From contig NZ_QYTW02000030.1 of assembly GCF_003605405.2 (NCBI RefSeq), positions 11,872 to 64,630 of the forward strand: a stretch of DNA of 52,759 nucleotides. Reading direction: 5' to 3'. Both the position numbers and the translations under genes were made by a program. The stretch's first letter is position 1, and every line of letters begins with the position of its first letter. The notes under the pieces are model-generated. The model worked only from the letters and a program-made list of their open reading frames with translations, was not told the DNA's origin and ran no database searches. Below, one piece after another: positions 31,673-40,654 of this stretch. This DNA is from Siminovitchia terrae. GTDB lineage: Bacteria > Bacillota > Bacilli > Bacillales > Bacillaceae_C.

Positions 31673-33023
31673 GCCTACTATCGACATTCAGCAAAACGTC
31701 AATCCGCATTTCAAGCCTGTATGGACAACCAAGAAGCCGTACAACATATTGAGGGGCGGTCGGAACTCATTTAAATCATCTGTCATAGCCTTGCAGCTTG
31801 TTTACATGATGCTCTGGTATTTAATAAAGGGCGAGAAAGCTAACGTTGTTGTGATCCGTAAGGTAGCAAATACGATTCGCGATTCCGTATTCTTAAAAAT
31901 ACAATGGGCTTTAGGTAAGTTCGGTTTTATGGTAGCCAAAGGTGGAGACTTCGAACCAACAGTTGCGCCGTTTAAAATAACTCATAAAGGTACAGGCTCT
32001 ACGTTCTATTTCTATGGCCAAGACGACTTTGCGAAACTGAAATCTAACGACATCGGAAACATAATTGCGGTCTGGTATGAAGAAGCAGCAGAGTTTGCAG
32101 ATGCGGAAGAATTCGACCAAACGAATACTACGTTTATGCGGCAAAAACATCCTTTAGCTGATATAGTGCGTTTCTTTTGGTCATATAACCCACCAAGAAA
32201 CCCATACAGTTGGATCAATGAATGGTCTGACAGCATGATTGGTGAAGATAACTACCTCGTACATGATTCAAGCTATAAGAATGACGAATTGGGTTTTGTT
32301 ACTGAGCAAATGCTGCAGGATATTGAGCGCATCAAGAAGAACGACTATGATTATTACCGTTATCTTTATCTGGGTGAACCTGTGGGGCTTGGAACTAACG
32401 TCTATAACATGAACCTGTTCAAGGGATTAGATGTATTGCCGGATGACGATAGAATCATAGCCTTGTATTACTCAATGGATACAGGTCATTCAGTTTCAGC
32501 AACCTCTTGTGGGTGCTACGGACTGACAGCAAAGGGAAATGTAATAAGGTTGAACACGTACTATTACAGTCCTGCTGGACAAGTGAGGAAAAAGGCTCCT
32601 AGTGAGTTATCTAAGGGCATTCATGAGTTTGTGACGGCCACATCAACTTGTGAACACTGGAAAGGCGCCCGAATCCAAAAGAGGACGATTGATAGTGCAG
32701 AGGCAGCACTAAGAAATCAATATCTCAAAGACTTTGGGCAACATTGGATGCCGGTGGCTAAGAAAAAGAAAATAGATATGATCGATTACGTCCATGACTT
32801 ATTAGCGCAGGGGCGTTTTTATTATCTTAAGAAGCCAATACCTACTGGATTGCCGTATTGTGACAGCAACGACATATTCATCGAAGAACACAAGAAATAT
32901 CAGTTTGACGAGAAAACACTCAACTCAGACGATCCAAAAGTTATCAAAGAAGATGACCATACGTGTGATGATTTTCAATATTTCTGTACGGCCAATGCTC
33001 GTGATCTAAGACTGAGAGTGTAG
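31665..33023 (+). CDS. terL: Terminase large subunit (PBSX-type)
   Basis: 452 aa. ATPase start ILRGGRNSFKSSVIALQLV (Walker A variant GRNSFKSS), Walker B IIAVWYEEAAEF, and a C-terminal RNase-H-like nuclease with Asp in YYSMDTGHS. Pumps DNA into the prohead and cuts it. ATG at 31665 after GGAG, overlapping terS by 8 bases. Confidence 0.93.
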   Translation: MSKPTIDIQQNVNPHFKPVWTTKKPYNILRGGRNSFKSSVIALQLVYMMLWYLIKGEKANVVVIRKVANTIRDSVFLKIQWALGKFGFMVAKGGDFEPTVAPFKITHKGTGSTFYFYGQDDFAKLKSNDIGNIIAVWYEEAAEFADAEEFDQTNTTFMRQKHPLADIVRFFWSYNPPRNPYSWINEWSDSMIGEDNYLVHDSSYKNDELGFVTEQMLQDIERIKKNDYDYYRYLYLGEPVGLGTNVYNMNLFKGLDVLPDDDRIIALYYSMDTGHSVSATSCGCYGLTAKGNVIRLNTYYYSPAGQVRKKAPSELSKGIHEFVTATSTCEHWKGARIQKRTIDSAEAALRNQYLKDFGQHWMPVAKKKKIDMIDYVHDLLAQGRFYYLKKPIPTGLPYCDSNDIFIEEHKKYQFDEKTLNSDDPKVIKEDDHTCDDFQYFCTANARDLRLRV

Positions 33024-33034
33024 GAGGTGAGCGC

Positions 33035-34597
33035 GTGAGCATCATCCAGAGCATTAAGAAATTCTTTAAGAGAGGAGGTTACGCTTTGTCGGGGCAAACA
33101 CTCAAAACAATCAATGACCATCCTAAGATCAATATAGAACCCGAAGAATTGGAGAGGATTGAAAGGGATCTCGAGGAGTACAAAGGGAATTATCCTGAGG
33201 TTGAATATATCAACTCGATGGGGCAATTGCAAAAACGAGATTACATGCATTTAAACATGGTTAAGTTAAGCGCCGAATTGCTGTCCGGTTTAGTCTTTAA
33301 TGAGCAATGCGAAATCACTGTATCGGATGCTGATGACGAGAAAAAGAAGACTAACACCTATAAATCGGCAAATGACTTTATACAGCATGTGTTTGAGCAT
33401 AACGACTTCAAAAAGAATTTAATGCGGTATCTGGAACCGATGTTTGCAATAGGAGGCATAGCAGTCCGGCCGTACGTTGACCAATCGACTGGAGAAATTG
33501 AATTTGCTTGGGCTTTGGCAAATGCATTTTATCCGTTGAAATCAAACAGTAACGGCATTTCAGAAGGCGTTATTGTGTCCGTAACAACGAAGGTAGACCG
33601 GGACAAGACCATTTACTATACACTGCTAGAGTTTCATGAGTGGGAAAATGAATTGTACGTGATTACAAACGAACTGTATAAATCGGACAACAAAAGTGAA
33701 ATAGGCAAGCGAGTGCCTCTAAACGAGATATACGAAGGATTGGTGGAGAGGACCGAGGTTGCAGGCTTATCACGCCCGATTTTTAATTACTTAAAGCCCG
33801 CTGGATTCAACAATATTAGTCCTCTCAGTCCGTTGGGGTTGGGGATTACAGACAATTGCAAGCCTACTCTTAAGCAGATCAATGACACATTTGACCAATT
33901 TAATTGGGAAATCAAGATGGGGCAACGTACCGTCTTTGTCAGTGATTACATGCTGCAAACATTGCCGAGTGAAGATGGGTTGCCGCCAAAACAAGTGTTT
34001 GATCCTAACACCAACGTATTTAAAGCCATGAGGATGGCTAGCGATGAAGAGATGGTAAAGGATGTCACAAATGACATTCGATCTGATCAATATATTTCAG
34101 CCATAAATCATCATCTGAAAACATTGGAAATGGATCTGCAGTTATCAGTAGGCACACTTTCCTTTGATGGCAAATCAATGAAAACAGCGACAGAAGTAGT
34201 CAGCGAGAATAGTTTGACATACCGAACTCGAAACAATCACGTTAATGAAGTTGAAAAGTTTATCAAAGGATTAATCATTTCTGTGCTTGAATTAGCCAAA
34301 GCGACCACCGGAAAGAATAGCAAACGTCTGTTTGATGGTGAAATACCAACGTTCGAGCATATTGGCGTTGATTTTGACGATGGTATTTTTGTCGATAAAG
34401 CACAGCAATTGAAGTTCTATGGTCAAGCTAAAACACTTGGTTTTATCCCAACTGTGGAGATTATTCAAAGGATTTTTGAAGTGCCTAAGGAAACAGCTGA
34501 ACAGTGGGTTAAAGAGATACAGTCAGAGCAATTGGCATTTGACCCAATGGAGGTTAGCGATAGGACGGCAAGGCGTATGTTTGGTGATGAGGAGTGA
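33035..34597 (+). CDS. Portal protein (SPP1 Gp6 family)
   Basis: 520 aa. Order and pattern (YEDLYREYIE-free start, then NMVKLSAELLSGLVF, HHLKTLEMDLQLSVGTLSFD, FEVPKETAEQWV) fit Phage_prot_Gp6 portals of A118- and SPP1-like phages. Forms the 12-subunit ring through which DNA enters. GTG start after AGGAGGTGA. Confidence 0.88.
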   Translation: MSIIQSIKKFFKRGGYALSGQTLKTINDHPKINIEPEELERIERDLEEYKGNYPEVEYINSMGQLQKRDYMHLNMVKLSAELLSGLVFNEQCEITVSDADDEKKKTNTYKSANDFIQHVFEHNDFKKNLMRYLEPMFAIGGIAVRPYVDQSTGEIEFAWALANAFYPLKSNSNGISEGVIVSVTTKVDRDKTIYYTLLEFHEWENELYVITNELYKSDNKSEIGKRVPLNEIYEGLVERTEVAGLSRPIFNYLKPAGFNNISPLSPLGLGITDNCKPTLKQINDTFDQFNWEIKMGQRTVFVSDYMLQTLPSEDGLPPKQVFDPNTNVFKAMRMASDEEMVKDVTNDIRSDQYISAINHHLKTLEMDLQLSVGTLSFDGKSMKTATEVVSENSLTYRTRNNHVNEVEKFIKGLIISVLELAKATTGKNSKRLFDGEIPTFEHIGVDFDDGIFVDKAQQLKFYGQAKTLGFIPTVEIIQRIFEVPKETAEQWVKEIQSEQLAFDPMEVSDRTARRMFGDEE

Positions 34598-34602
34598 TTT
34601 AA

Positions 34603-34761
34603 GTGACTGTAAACGATTTGATTAAACGGTTAAAGAAAATCGACGGTGACAAGATGGTGTTACATGTTGACGAAAATGGTGGATGGTCAAATATAGAAAT
34701 TAGCGAAAAGGAGCATGATGTTCATATTTACGATGAACACAATCCACTGTTTCATGATTGA
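34603..34761 (+). CDS. 52-aa phage protein between portal and minor capsid
   Basis: GTG start after AGGAGTGATTTAA. VNDLIKRLKKIDGDKMVLHV then an acidic, His-containing tail. A small ORF often occurs here in A118-like phages. Function unknown. Confidence 0.55.
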   Translation: MTVNDLIKRLKKIDGDKMVLHVDENGGWSNIEISEKEHDVHIYDEHNPLFHD

Positions 34762-34771
34762 AGGTGATTAA

Positions 34772-35941
34772 ATGGTTAAACCTAAAATTACACCTTACCA
34801 ACTAGACTTATGGTCCAGTAACATGGCTGAACTTTACAACAGCCTAGAAGGTGAAATCATTCGTATCATCATCAAGCGCTTGAAAAACGGATCAGATGAC
34901 ATTACCGAATGGCAAGCTCAAAAGCTATCAGAATTACGCTTGTTTAATAGAAAAGTGACTAAGCTGTTAGCAAAGGTAACGGGAGTTGCAGAGCCCGAAA
35001 TCAAGCGAATGTTTGAAGAATCAGGACATGAGATTGTTCAAGATGTAGATAAGGCTATGCCCTACCAAGCAAAGCCAATGCCCAACAACCTAGATAACGT
35101 CATGAGAGCCTATCATGATCAAGTATGGAGCGAGATTGATAATTACGTCAACCAAACCCTTATTACCACAAATTACAGAGTTGGAACGGCACAGAGGGCA
35201 TATCAAGACGTGCTTAATCGAACGACAGCAATGTTTAACACAGGGCTTTATACATTCGAGCAATCATTGGAGCGCTCAATCACTGAGTTGGCGCAAAAAG
35301 GTATTAAAAGCACCATGGTTGATAGAGGCGGCCACGCATGGAGCTTAGAAGGGTACACACGCACTGTTTTAAAGTCTACGCTAGGCAATACCTATAACGA
35401 GCTTAGAAAAGACCGCATGGCTGAATATGACGTGCATACAGTGGTTGTCACAAGTCATGCAGGGGCTAGAAAACAATGTTCAGCTATTCAAGGTCATGTG
35501 GTGGATTTAAGATTCCCTAGTGAGATTCCTCCTGATAACGAGTATAAATCTATTTATGATCCGTCATGGGGTGCTGAATATGGAACAGCAGGCGGACACC
35601 GAGGTGTTAACTGCCGTCATTTGCATATACCTTTTATTCCAGGTGTCAATACGAACAATCAACCACAATATGACTCTGAATTGAATCAGGAAGTAGCAAA
35701 AGCCAGAGATACTCAGCGACGAATTGAAAGAGAGATTGTTAAATATAAGAAAAACCTTATGGTTGCTGAGAAGCTTGGAAGCAAAAAAGCCGATCACTGG
35801 CGAATGATGGTTAGACGCAGGCAGGCTGCTATGAGAGATCATTTGAGTAAGAATGGTGAGCATTTAAGCCGTAATTATAAGCGTGAGAAGGTATATACTC
35901 CTTTAGATACGTTGTTGAAAGACTTTGATTACAAAAAATGA
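34772..35941 (+). CDS. Minor capsid protein 2 (Phage_min_cap2)
   Basis: 389 aa. N-terminal helical portal-interacting part, then TSHAGARKQCSAIQG and GGHRGVNCRH, the conserved Phage_min_cap2/MuF-like block, then a basic coiled-coil end. Likely carried inside the capsid. ATG after AAGGTGA. The 171-base gap after it (35942-36112) holds a GCGTG/CACGC hairpin and the scaffold ribosome site, no gene. Confidence 0.88.
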   Translation: MVKPKITPYQLDLWSSNMAELYNSLEGEIIRIIIKRLKNGSDDITEWQAQKLSELRLFNRKVTKLLAKVTGVAEPEIKRMFEESGHEIVQDVDKAMPYQAKPMPNNLDNVMRAYHDQVWSEIDNYVNQTLITTNYRVGTAQRAYQDVLNRTTAMFNTGLYTFEQSLERSITELAQKGIKSTMVDRGGHAWSLEGYTRTVLKSTLGNTYNELRKDRMAEYDVHTVVVTSHAGARKQCSAIQGHVVDLRFPSEIPPDNEYKSIYDPSWGAEYGTAGGHRGVNCRHLHIPFIPGVNTNNQPQYDSELNQEVAKARDTQRRIEREIVKYKKNLMVAEKLGSKKADHWRMMVRRRQAAMRDHLSKNGEHLSRNYKREKVYTPLDTLLKDFDYKK

Positions 35942-36112
35942 TCCATATTGTAAGAAGAACATTTAATAGGTTTTAAGTTTGTCTTTAGCCAATAGACGTT
36001 ATAAACAGGGCTATTTATTATGCCCATTTTAAAAGCTTGGGGTAAAACTAAGCGTAACCTTTCAGCGTGAGGTGTGACACGCCTAAAAACATTAATAAAG
36101 GAGCGTATATAG

Positions 36113-36679
36113 ATGGATTTAAAAGAATTGCTAGGTGAAGAACTGTATAACCAAGTCACAGAAAAAGCAGGTGATAACAAAATTGCGATTGTTTCTGATG
36201 GTCAATGGATCCCTAAACAGAAATTTGATGATGTCAATACATCGTTAAAAGATTTCAAGGATCAGTTGAAGGAAAGAGACGATCAATTGGAAGAACTGAA
36301 AAAGATTGATGCAGCAGGACTTCAACAAAAGATTCAAGAACTGCAGCAAGAAAATGAAACCACCAAGACCGATTATGAACAAAAGCTTCAGCAAAAGACC
36401 TTTGATTACGCTTTGAAAGATGCTCTTACAGGAGCAAAAGTTCGCAATCCAAAGGCTGCTAAAGCTCTGTTGGACTTGGAAACTATCAAGCTTGATGGAG
36501 AAAAGCTTCTAGGTTTGGATGACCAACTAAAAGCCATCCAAGAAAGCGATCCATATCTGTTCGAGGTTAAAGAGGAACCCAATCCCTCCCCGCAGATTGT
36601 TGTGCCAGGCAATCCAAATGGCGGGAAAGGCAATGGTGAGACTGACCCATTTGCCGCAAAGTTGGCTAAATACAATTAA
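36113..36679 (+). CDS. Scaffold protein (Phage GP20 family)
   Basis: 188 aa, almost entirely coiled coil in the middle (DFKDQLKERDDQLEELKKID.., LQQKIQELQQENETT), with a Pro/Gly C-terminal tail and a short capsid-binding end (FAAKLAKYN). GP20-type scaffolds guide capsid assembly. ATG after AAGGAGCG. Confidence 0.88.
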   Translation: MDLKELLGEELYNQVTEKAGDNKIAIVSDGQWIPKQKFDDVNTSLKDFKDQLKERDDQLEELKKIDAAGLQQKIQELQQENETTKTDYEQKLQQKTFDYALKDALTGAKVRNPKAAKALLDLETIKLDGEKLLGLDDQLKAIQESDPYLFEVKEEPNPSPQIVVPGNPNGGKGNGETDPFAAKLAKYN

Positions 36680-36698
36680 AAGAAAGAGGTAATAAGAA

Positions 36699-37583
36699 AT
36701 GGCAGGAGAAAACAACAACCAAGCTGTACGCAGTTATCAAAAGCAATTTAAGGAGTTATTGCAAGCTGTATACCAAAAACAAGCTTACTTTGCTGAGTTT
36801 TTCGGTGGAGGCGTGGAAGCTCTGGACGGAGTTACTCATAACAAAACAGCATTTTCCATCAAAACAAGCGATATTCCGGTGGTTATCGGTACGGAATACA
36901 ACAAGGATCCAGATGTTGGTTTTGGTACTGGAACAGGTAAGTCTACTCGATTTGGTGAGCGTCAAGAAATCATTTATACGGACACTGATGTACCGTACAC
37001 ATGGGAATGGGTATTCCACGAAGGTATTGACCGCCATACGGTTAATAATGACTTTGCCGCAACGATTGCAGACCGTTCCGACTTGCAAGCGCAAGCTAAG
37101 GTTCAATTGTTTGATAATCATGGTGGTTTGTTTATTTCACAGGTTGCAGACCAAACATTCAAACTGGCCGGAATTACAAATGATGCAGTATTAAAGCTGT
37201 TTAACGACCTATCCAATGCTTATGTAAACATGGAAGCAGTCGGCACTAAGATGGCATGGGTGAAGCCAGAGCTATACAACGCAATTGTCGACCATCCGAT
37301 CACTACAACAGCAAAACATTCGGGAGCTAATATTGACGCCAACGGAATCATTAGCTTTAAAGGCTTCCAGATTAAAGAAGTACCAGAAACAAAATTCCAA
37401 GATGGTGAGCTTGCTTACACATCTATTACAGGTGTTGGTAAACAATTTACAGGGATTAATACAACTCGTACTATCGAATCAGAGGACTTCGACGGAGTAG
37501 CTTTCCAAGGTGCGGGTAAGGCTGGGGAATTCATTTTGCCAGCTAATAAAAAGGCGGTTATCAAGGTGACTTTGGGGGAGTAA
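36699..37583 (+). CDS. Major capsid protein, zero-frame product
   Basis: 294 aa, placed after the scaffold. Segments such as YAEFFGGGVEALDG-like AYFAEFFGGGVEALDG, SIKTSDIPVVIGTEYNKD, VADQTFKLAGITNDAVL and the Lys-rich end ANKKAVIKVTLGE fit capsid proteins of the PSA/A118 type. The zero-frame stop follows a run of five G; the -1 frame stays open for 20 more codons (see 37574). So two capsid forms are expected. ATG after AGAGGT. Confidence 0.9.
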   Translation: MAGENNNQAVRSYQKQFKELLQAVYQKQAYFAEFFGGGVEALDGVTHNKTAFSIKTSDIPVVIGTEYNKDPDVGFGTGTGKSTRFGERQEIIYTDTDVPYTWEWVFHEGIDRHTVNNDFAATIADRSDLQAQAKVQLFDNHGGLFISQVADQTFKLAGITNDAVLKLFNDLSNAYVNMEAVGTKMAWVKPELYNAIVDHPITTTAKHSGANIDANGIISFKGFQIKEVPETKFQDGELAYTSITGVGKQFTGINTTRTIESEDFDGVAFQGAGKAGEFILPANKKAVIKVTLGE

Positions 37584-37642
37584 ATCCCCCGAATATTGAC
37601 GTCACGCCAACGACTGACGGGGCAGTCATTAACCTTAAATAA
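37574..37642 (+). other. Probable -1 frameshift site and capsid C-terminal extension
   Basis: GGGGG (37574-37578) meets the zero-frame GAG-TAA. A P-site tRNA on GGG (37575-37577) can slip to 37574-37576. The -1 frame then runs to TAA at 37640-37642, adding GVNPP.., a VTPTTDGA block and a terminal LK. CCCCC at 37586-37590 can pair with the G run, placing the stop codon in a 7-base loop. The tail-tube gene has the same arrangement at 40059. Confidence 0.7.
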
Positions 37643-37653
37643 GGAGGGCTTTT

Positions 37654-38127
37654 ATGTTTAAAATCTACAAAGGCAATGATGTGGTCGTAGAGGGTGAAAG
37701 CCCTCTAACAATCACAGGGATTAATCCCAATACAGATGTTGCTGCAGGTGAATATCAAGCAGTAAGGGTAGACGGTGATAGGGAGTCTGAAAGAGTGGAT
37801 ATTCCTGCATTTAAAACATTGCCGATTGCGGTAACAGGAGTAACACTATCACCTAAAACATCCAGTGCAGAGGCAGGAACGGCGGGTACAAGGCAGTTAA
37901 CAGCTACCGTAGCGCCAACTAATGCAACGAATAAAAGCGTATCATATGCTATTGTACCAACCACAAACGGATTATCCGTTAATGCCAGCGGCTTAATCTC
38001 ATGGAACGAGGATGTACCAGCAGGGACTTATACAACTACTGTAACAACGGCTGATGGTGCGAAGAAGGATACGCATGTATTAACATTGGCTGAACCAGAG
38101 CCAGATCCACCACCAGAGGGTGAATGA
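37654..38127 (+). CDS. Ig-like (Big_2) phage structural protein
   Basis: 157 aa. The C-terminal two thirds (VTGVTLSPKT.., QLTATVAPTNATNKSVSYAI, GLISWNEDVPAGTYTTTVTT) is a bacterial Ig-like fold of group 2; the end is acidic and Pro-rich. The N-terminal part (FKIYKGNDVVVEGESPLTI) is a separate small domain. Likely a surface decoration on the capsid. ATG after AAGGAGGG. Confidence 0.8.
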   Translation: MFKIYKGNDVVVEGESPLTITGINPNTDVAAGEYQAVRVDGDRESERVDIPAFKTLPIAVTGVTLSPKTSSAEAGTAGTRQLTATVAPTNATNKSVSYAIVPTTNGLSVNASGLISWNEDVPAGTYTTTVTTADGAKKDTHVLTLAEPEPDPPPEGE

Positions 38128-38129
38128 AC

Positions 38130-38534
38130 ATGGCTTATTTAACGTATGAAGAATTCAAAAAGTTGAATAGTGCAGATGTCGATGAAAAAAAGTTTGATGA
38201 ACTACTTCCGAAGGCATCTGCCATATTGGATAACGTAACCAGTCATTTTTATGCAAGATATGACATGGAAAAAGACAACCCTTGGCGAGTAGATAAATTC
38301 AAACGTGCATTATGTGCCCAAATAGAGTACTTCAACGAATTAGGCGCAACAACATTTGAATCAATCAATAACGCTCCACAGACGTTTTCAGCAGGTCGCA
38401 CAAGCGTGTCTAATGCTAGTCGGTACAACCCAAGTGGAGCCAATGAAAGTAAACCTCTAGTGGCAGAAGATGTGTTTGTTTACCTTGAAGGGACTGGATT
38501 ACTCTATGCTGGCATCGGGGTGAGATCATGGTAA
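38130..38534 (+). CDS. Head-tail connector protein (adaptor)
   Basis: 134 aa. YLTYEEFKKLNSADVDEKKF and LLPKASAILDNVTSHFY are typical of helical connector proteins that bind the portal. First of four short neck genes in the A118-like order. ATG at 38130 after GAGGGTGA. Confidence 0.8.
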   Translation: MAYLTYEEFKKLNSADVDEKKFDELLPKASAILDNVTSHFYARYDMEKDNPWRVDKFKRALCAQIEYFNELGATTFESINNAPQTFSAGRTSVSNASRYNPSGANESKPLVAEDVFVYLEGTGLLYAGIGVRSW

Positions 38535-38869
38535 TGCTAAAGCCGCCAAAGGATTTTTGTATTGATGCATTTGAGTACAAAGAATATCTAGGCGAGAACG
38601 ATTGGTCTGAACCTCAATACGCCAAACCTATTCTAATTGAACATTGTCGTATTGATCGTGGAGCTGAATATACGTCAACAACATCTGGAAAGCAACTGCT
38701 GTATAATGCGGTTGTTTTTTGCTATGGAGGCATTACAACGCCGTTACCAGCGTTTAAAACAGAGTCTGTGCTTGTGTTTGATGGCATTGAGCATGTTGTT
38801 ACAAAGGTTATACCAATTTACGAAGCGTATAGCACGACCATCTATTCCTATGAGTTAGAGGTGGTCTGA
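38528..38869 (+). CDS. Minor capsid/head closure protein (Minor_capsid_1)
   Basis: 113 aa, beta-rich; LIEHCRIDRGAEYTSTTSG and the HVVTKVIPIYEA..YSYELEVV end match the Minor_capsid_1 family. Acts as head closure. Overlaps the previous gene by 7 bases. Confidence 0.82.
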   Translation: MVMLKPPKDFCIDAFEYKEYLGENDWSEPQYAKPILIEHCRIDRGAEYTSTTSGKQLLYNAVVFCYGGITTPLPAFKTESVLVFDGIEHVVTKVIPIYEAYSTTIYSYELEVV

Positions 38870-39216
38870 TGGTACAAGTTAACATCAATATAACAGGAGT
38901 ACGCCGGAAATTAAGTTCGCAGGCTCAACAACAAGGACAAAGGGCGCTCGCTAACCAAGCGCTAGCTGACATGAATCCATTTGTGCCAGCGGATGAAACT
39001 ACCTTAAGGCAAAGCGCGACAATCGCCACTGATGGTTCGGCTGTCAATTACAACACTCCGTACGCAAAGGCGCAATTTTATGGGCGTGTAGGTAAAGGTG
39101 GTTACCCTGTTCGTAATTACACAACACCTGGTACGGGTCCACGGTGGGATGAAAAAGCGAAATCAATACACATGAAGGATTGGGAAGATGCATTCAAGAA
39201 GGGAGCTGACTGGTAA
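38869..39216 (+). CDS. Minor capsid protein (Minor_capsid_2)
   Basis: 115 aa. NPFVPADETTLRQSA then YNTPYAKAQFYGR and GTGPRWDEKAKS match Minor_capsid_2, equal in position to head-tail joining proteins of the HK97 gp10 type. Start overlaps the previous stop by one base (TGATG). Confidence 0.85.
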   Translation: MVQVNINITGVRRKLSSQAQQQGQRALANQALADMNPFVPADETTLRQSATIATDGSAVNYNTPYAKAQFYGRVGKGGYPVRNYTTPGTGPRWDEKAKSIHMKDWEDAFKKGADW

Positions 39217-39611
39217 TGGATTTTATGGAGAGGCTATGCGACAAAGTAAATGAAATGCCAGAGCTTCCTATTACATGTAAGAAGGGTTACCTTGGCGCAG
39301 ATGAATCATTCGTGGTTTATCCTTTGCCAGGATCGAGAGTTGTGCAAGAATACATGGATGGCACAAAAGACTGGGCAATGAATTATGAATTTGCCATGAA
39401 GTCTAAGGTGCAAAGCAAAATAAACCAAACCTTATGGACCGTTCAGACCGAATTAGAAAAGCTCGCTGAACTAGAAAGTCAAAATGACAGCTTTGAATTC
39501 GAAGAACTAATCATAACGAACAAGCCTTTTATCAATCAAATTGATGACCAAGGTTGGTTCGTTTTTTTATTGGATGTACAAGCAAAAATAACAGTTTTGA
39601 AAGGGGATTAA
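39216..39611 (+). CDS. Tail terminator-like minor capsid protein (Minor_capsid_3)
   Basis: 131 aa, alpha/beta: DFMERLCDKVNEMPELPI then VVYPLPGSRVVQEYMDGTKD and the C-terminal WFVFLLDVQAKITVLKGD. By family and position before the tail-tube gene it should cap the tail tube. Start overlaps the previous stop (TAATGG). Confidence 0.82.
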   Translation: MDFMERLCDKVNEMPELPITCKKGYLGADESFVVYPLPGSRVVQEYMDGTKDWAMNYEFAMKSKVQSKINQTLWTVQTELEKLAELESQNDSFEFEELIITNKPFINQIDDQGWFVFLLDVQAKITVLKGD

Positions 39612-39615
39612 TCAA

Positions 39616-40068
39616 ATGGCAAGATTAAAAAACGCATTAAGAGGTCACTTTGTGCAAAAGTACACACCAGGTCAAGAGGAACCAGGAACAGAATGGCTAG
39701 AACTAGCGAAATATATCTCAACTATCGGTGATGATACACAAGAAGAAACGGAAGATACAGCATTTTATGATGGCGATGGCACGCCAGAAACAGATGTGGT
39801 TTCTGTTGCCGGGGCATATACACCAGAAGGTTCTTTTGATCCAGAGGATCCAGCTCAAGCGCTAATTGCAAATATGAAATACAAGACGGGAGACGGTCGT
39901 AAGATTTGGCATAAAGTTGTATCAGCTGACGGAAAGAAAGAATGGGTTGGTAGAGCTACGGTGTCCGCAATTGTTGCAGGTGCTGGTGATGCTAGTGCTT
40001 ACGAAGATTTTAGTTGTAACATTCGATTCGATTCACTCCCAAAGGAAACTGACCTGTCGGGGGAGTAA
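39616..40068 (+). CDS. Major tail protein (tail tube), zero-frame product
   Basis: 150 aa. ARLKNALRGHFVQK, the DDTQEETEDTAFYDGDGTPE segment and SVAGAYTPEGSFDPEDPAQA..are typical tail-tube features; the end is SLPKETDLSGE. As in the capsid gene, the zero-frame stop follows five G, and the -1 frame continues for 21 codons (see 40059). ATG after AAAGGGGAT. Confidence 0.88.
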   Translation: MARLKNALRGHFVQKYTPGQEEPGTEWLELAKYISTIGDDTQEETEDTAFYDGDGTPETDVVSVAGAYTPEGSFDPEDPAQALIANMKYKTGDGRKIWHKVVSADGKKEWVGRATVSAIVAGAGDASAYEDFSCNIRFDSLPKETDLSGE

Positions 40069-40130
40069 TGGCCCCAGTGGTTGAATCAGTATCACCCACA
40101 ACAGATGGGGCGACTGTAACACTTAAATAA
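40059..40130 (+). other. Probable -1 frameshift site and tail-tube C-terminal extension
   Basis: GGGGG (40059-40063), then GAG-TAA in frame zero. The -1 frame runs to TAA at 40128-40130, giving GVMAPVV.., a VSPTTDGA block and a terminal LK. It aligns with the capsid extension (same GV start, same PTTDGA, same LK end). CCCC at 40072-40075 can pair with the G run, as in the capsid gene. Confidence 0.72.
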
Positions 40131-40137
40131 TGATTAT

Positions 40138-40168
40138 GAGGCGTTCTGTAATGGAACGTCTCTTTTTA
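40138..40168 (+). terminator. Partial terminator after the tail-tube gene
   Basis: GAGGCGTTC/GAACGTCTC hairpin with a 7-base loop and TTTTTATA. Located between an abundant structural gene and low-copy chaperone/tape genes. Confidence 0.7.
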
Positions 40169-40183
40169 TATAGGAGGATAAAC

Positions 40184-40645
40184 ATGTCAAAAGGTATAGA
40201 TATCCCCATTAAAAGGGCGGGGTTTCCTGTAAAAATCGGAGAAGTGGAAATTTGGTTTGATGACAGAATCGAAGCGATTTCAGATTTTTGGGATAGGGAT
40301 GAAAAAGCGCGAGAACAATTGGAAGAATTAGATGAGAAAATTGAAAAATCGCAGCTAAAAGATATTGACGAAACTAATGTTGATAGAGAGGCATACAACT
40401 CCACATTCGACTTTAAAAAGGAAGAACTGAAAATACGATACGATTCTCTTTTAGGTGAAGGGACGTTTGAACAAATTTACAGCAGGTATCCCGATATTCG
40501 TGAATTGATGTCGATATACGAACCGCTTGAAGAGGCAATCGTAGAGATTGTTGTTGACCGGATGCAAACATATGAAAAAGAACGAAAGAAAGAATTTGAA
40601 TCAAAGAAAAAAGAGTATTTGAAGAAAAAAGCCAAAAAGAAGTAG
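40184..40645 (+). CDS. Tail assembly chaperone, first (gpG-like)
   Basis: 153 aa, ATG at 40184 after TAGGAGGA. KGIDIPIKRAGFPVKIGEVE then acidic coiled-coil helices and a Lys-rich end. By position before the tape measure it equals gpG of lambda. The gene ends with TAG and the next ORF continues in the same frame (see findings). Confidence 0.78.
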   Translation: MSKGIDIPIKRAGFPVKIGEVEIWFDDRIEAISDFWDRDEKAREQLEELDEKIEKSQLKDIDETNVDREAYNSTFDFKKEELKIRYDSLLGEGTFEQIYSRYPDIRELMSIYEPLEEAIVEIVVDRMQTYEKERKKEFESKKKEYLKKKAKKK

Positions 40646-40654
40646 GTGACTAAC

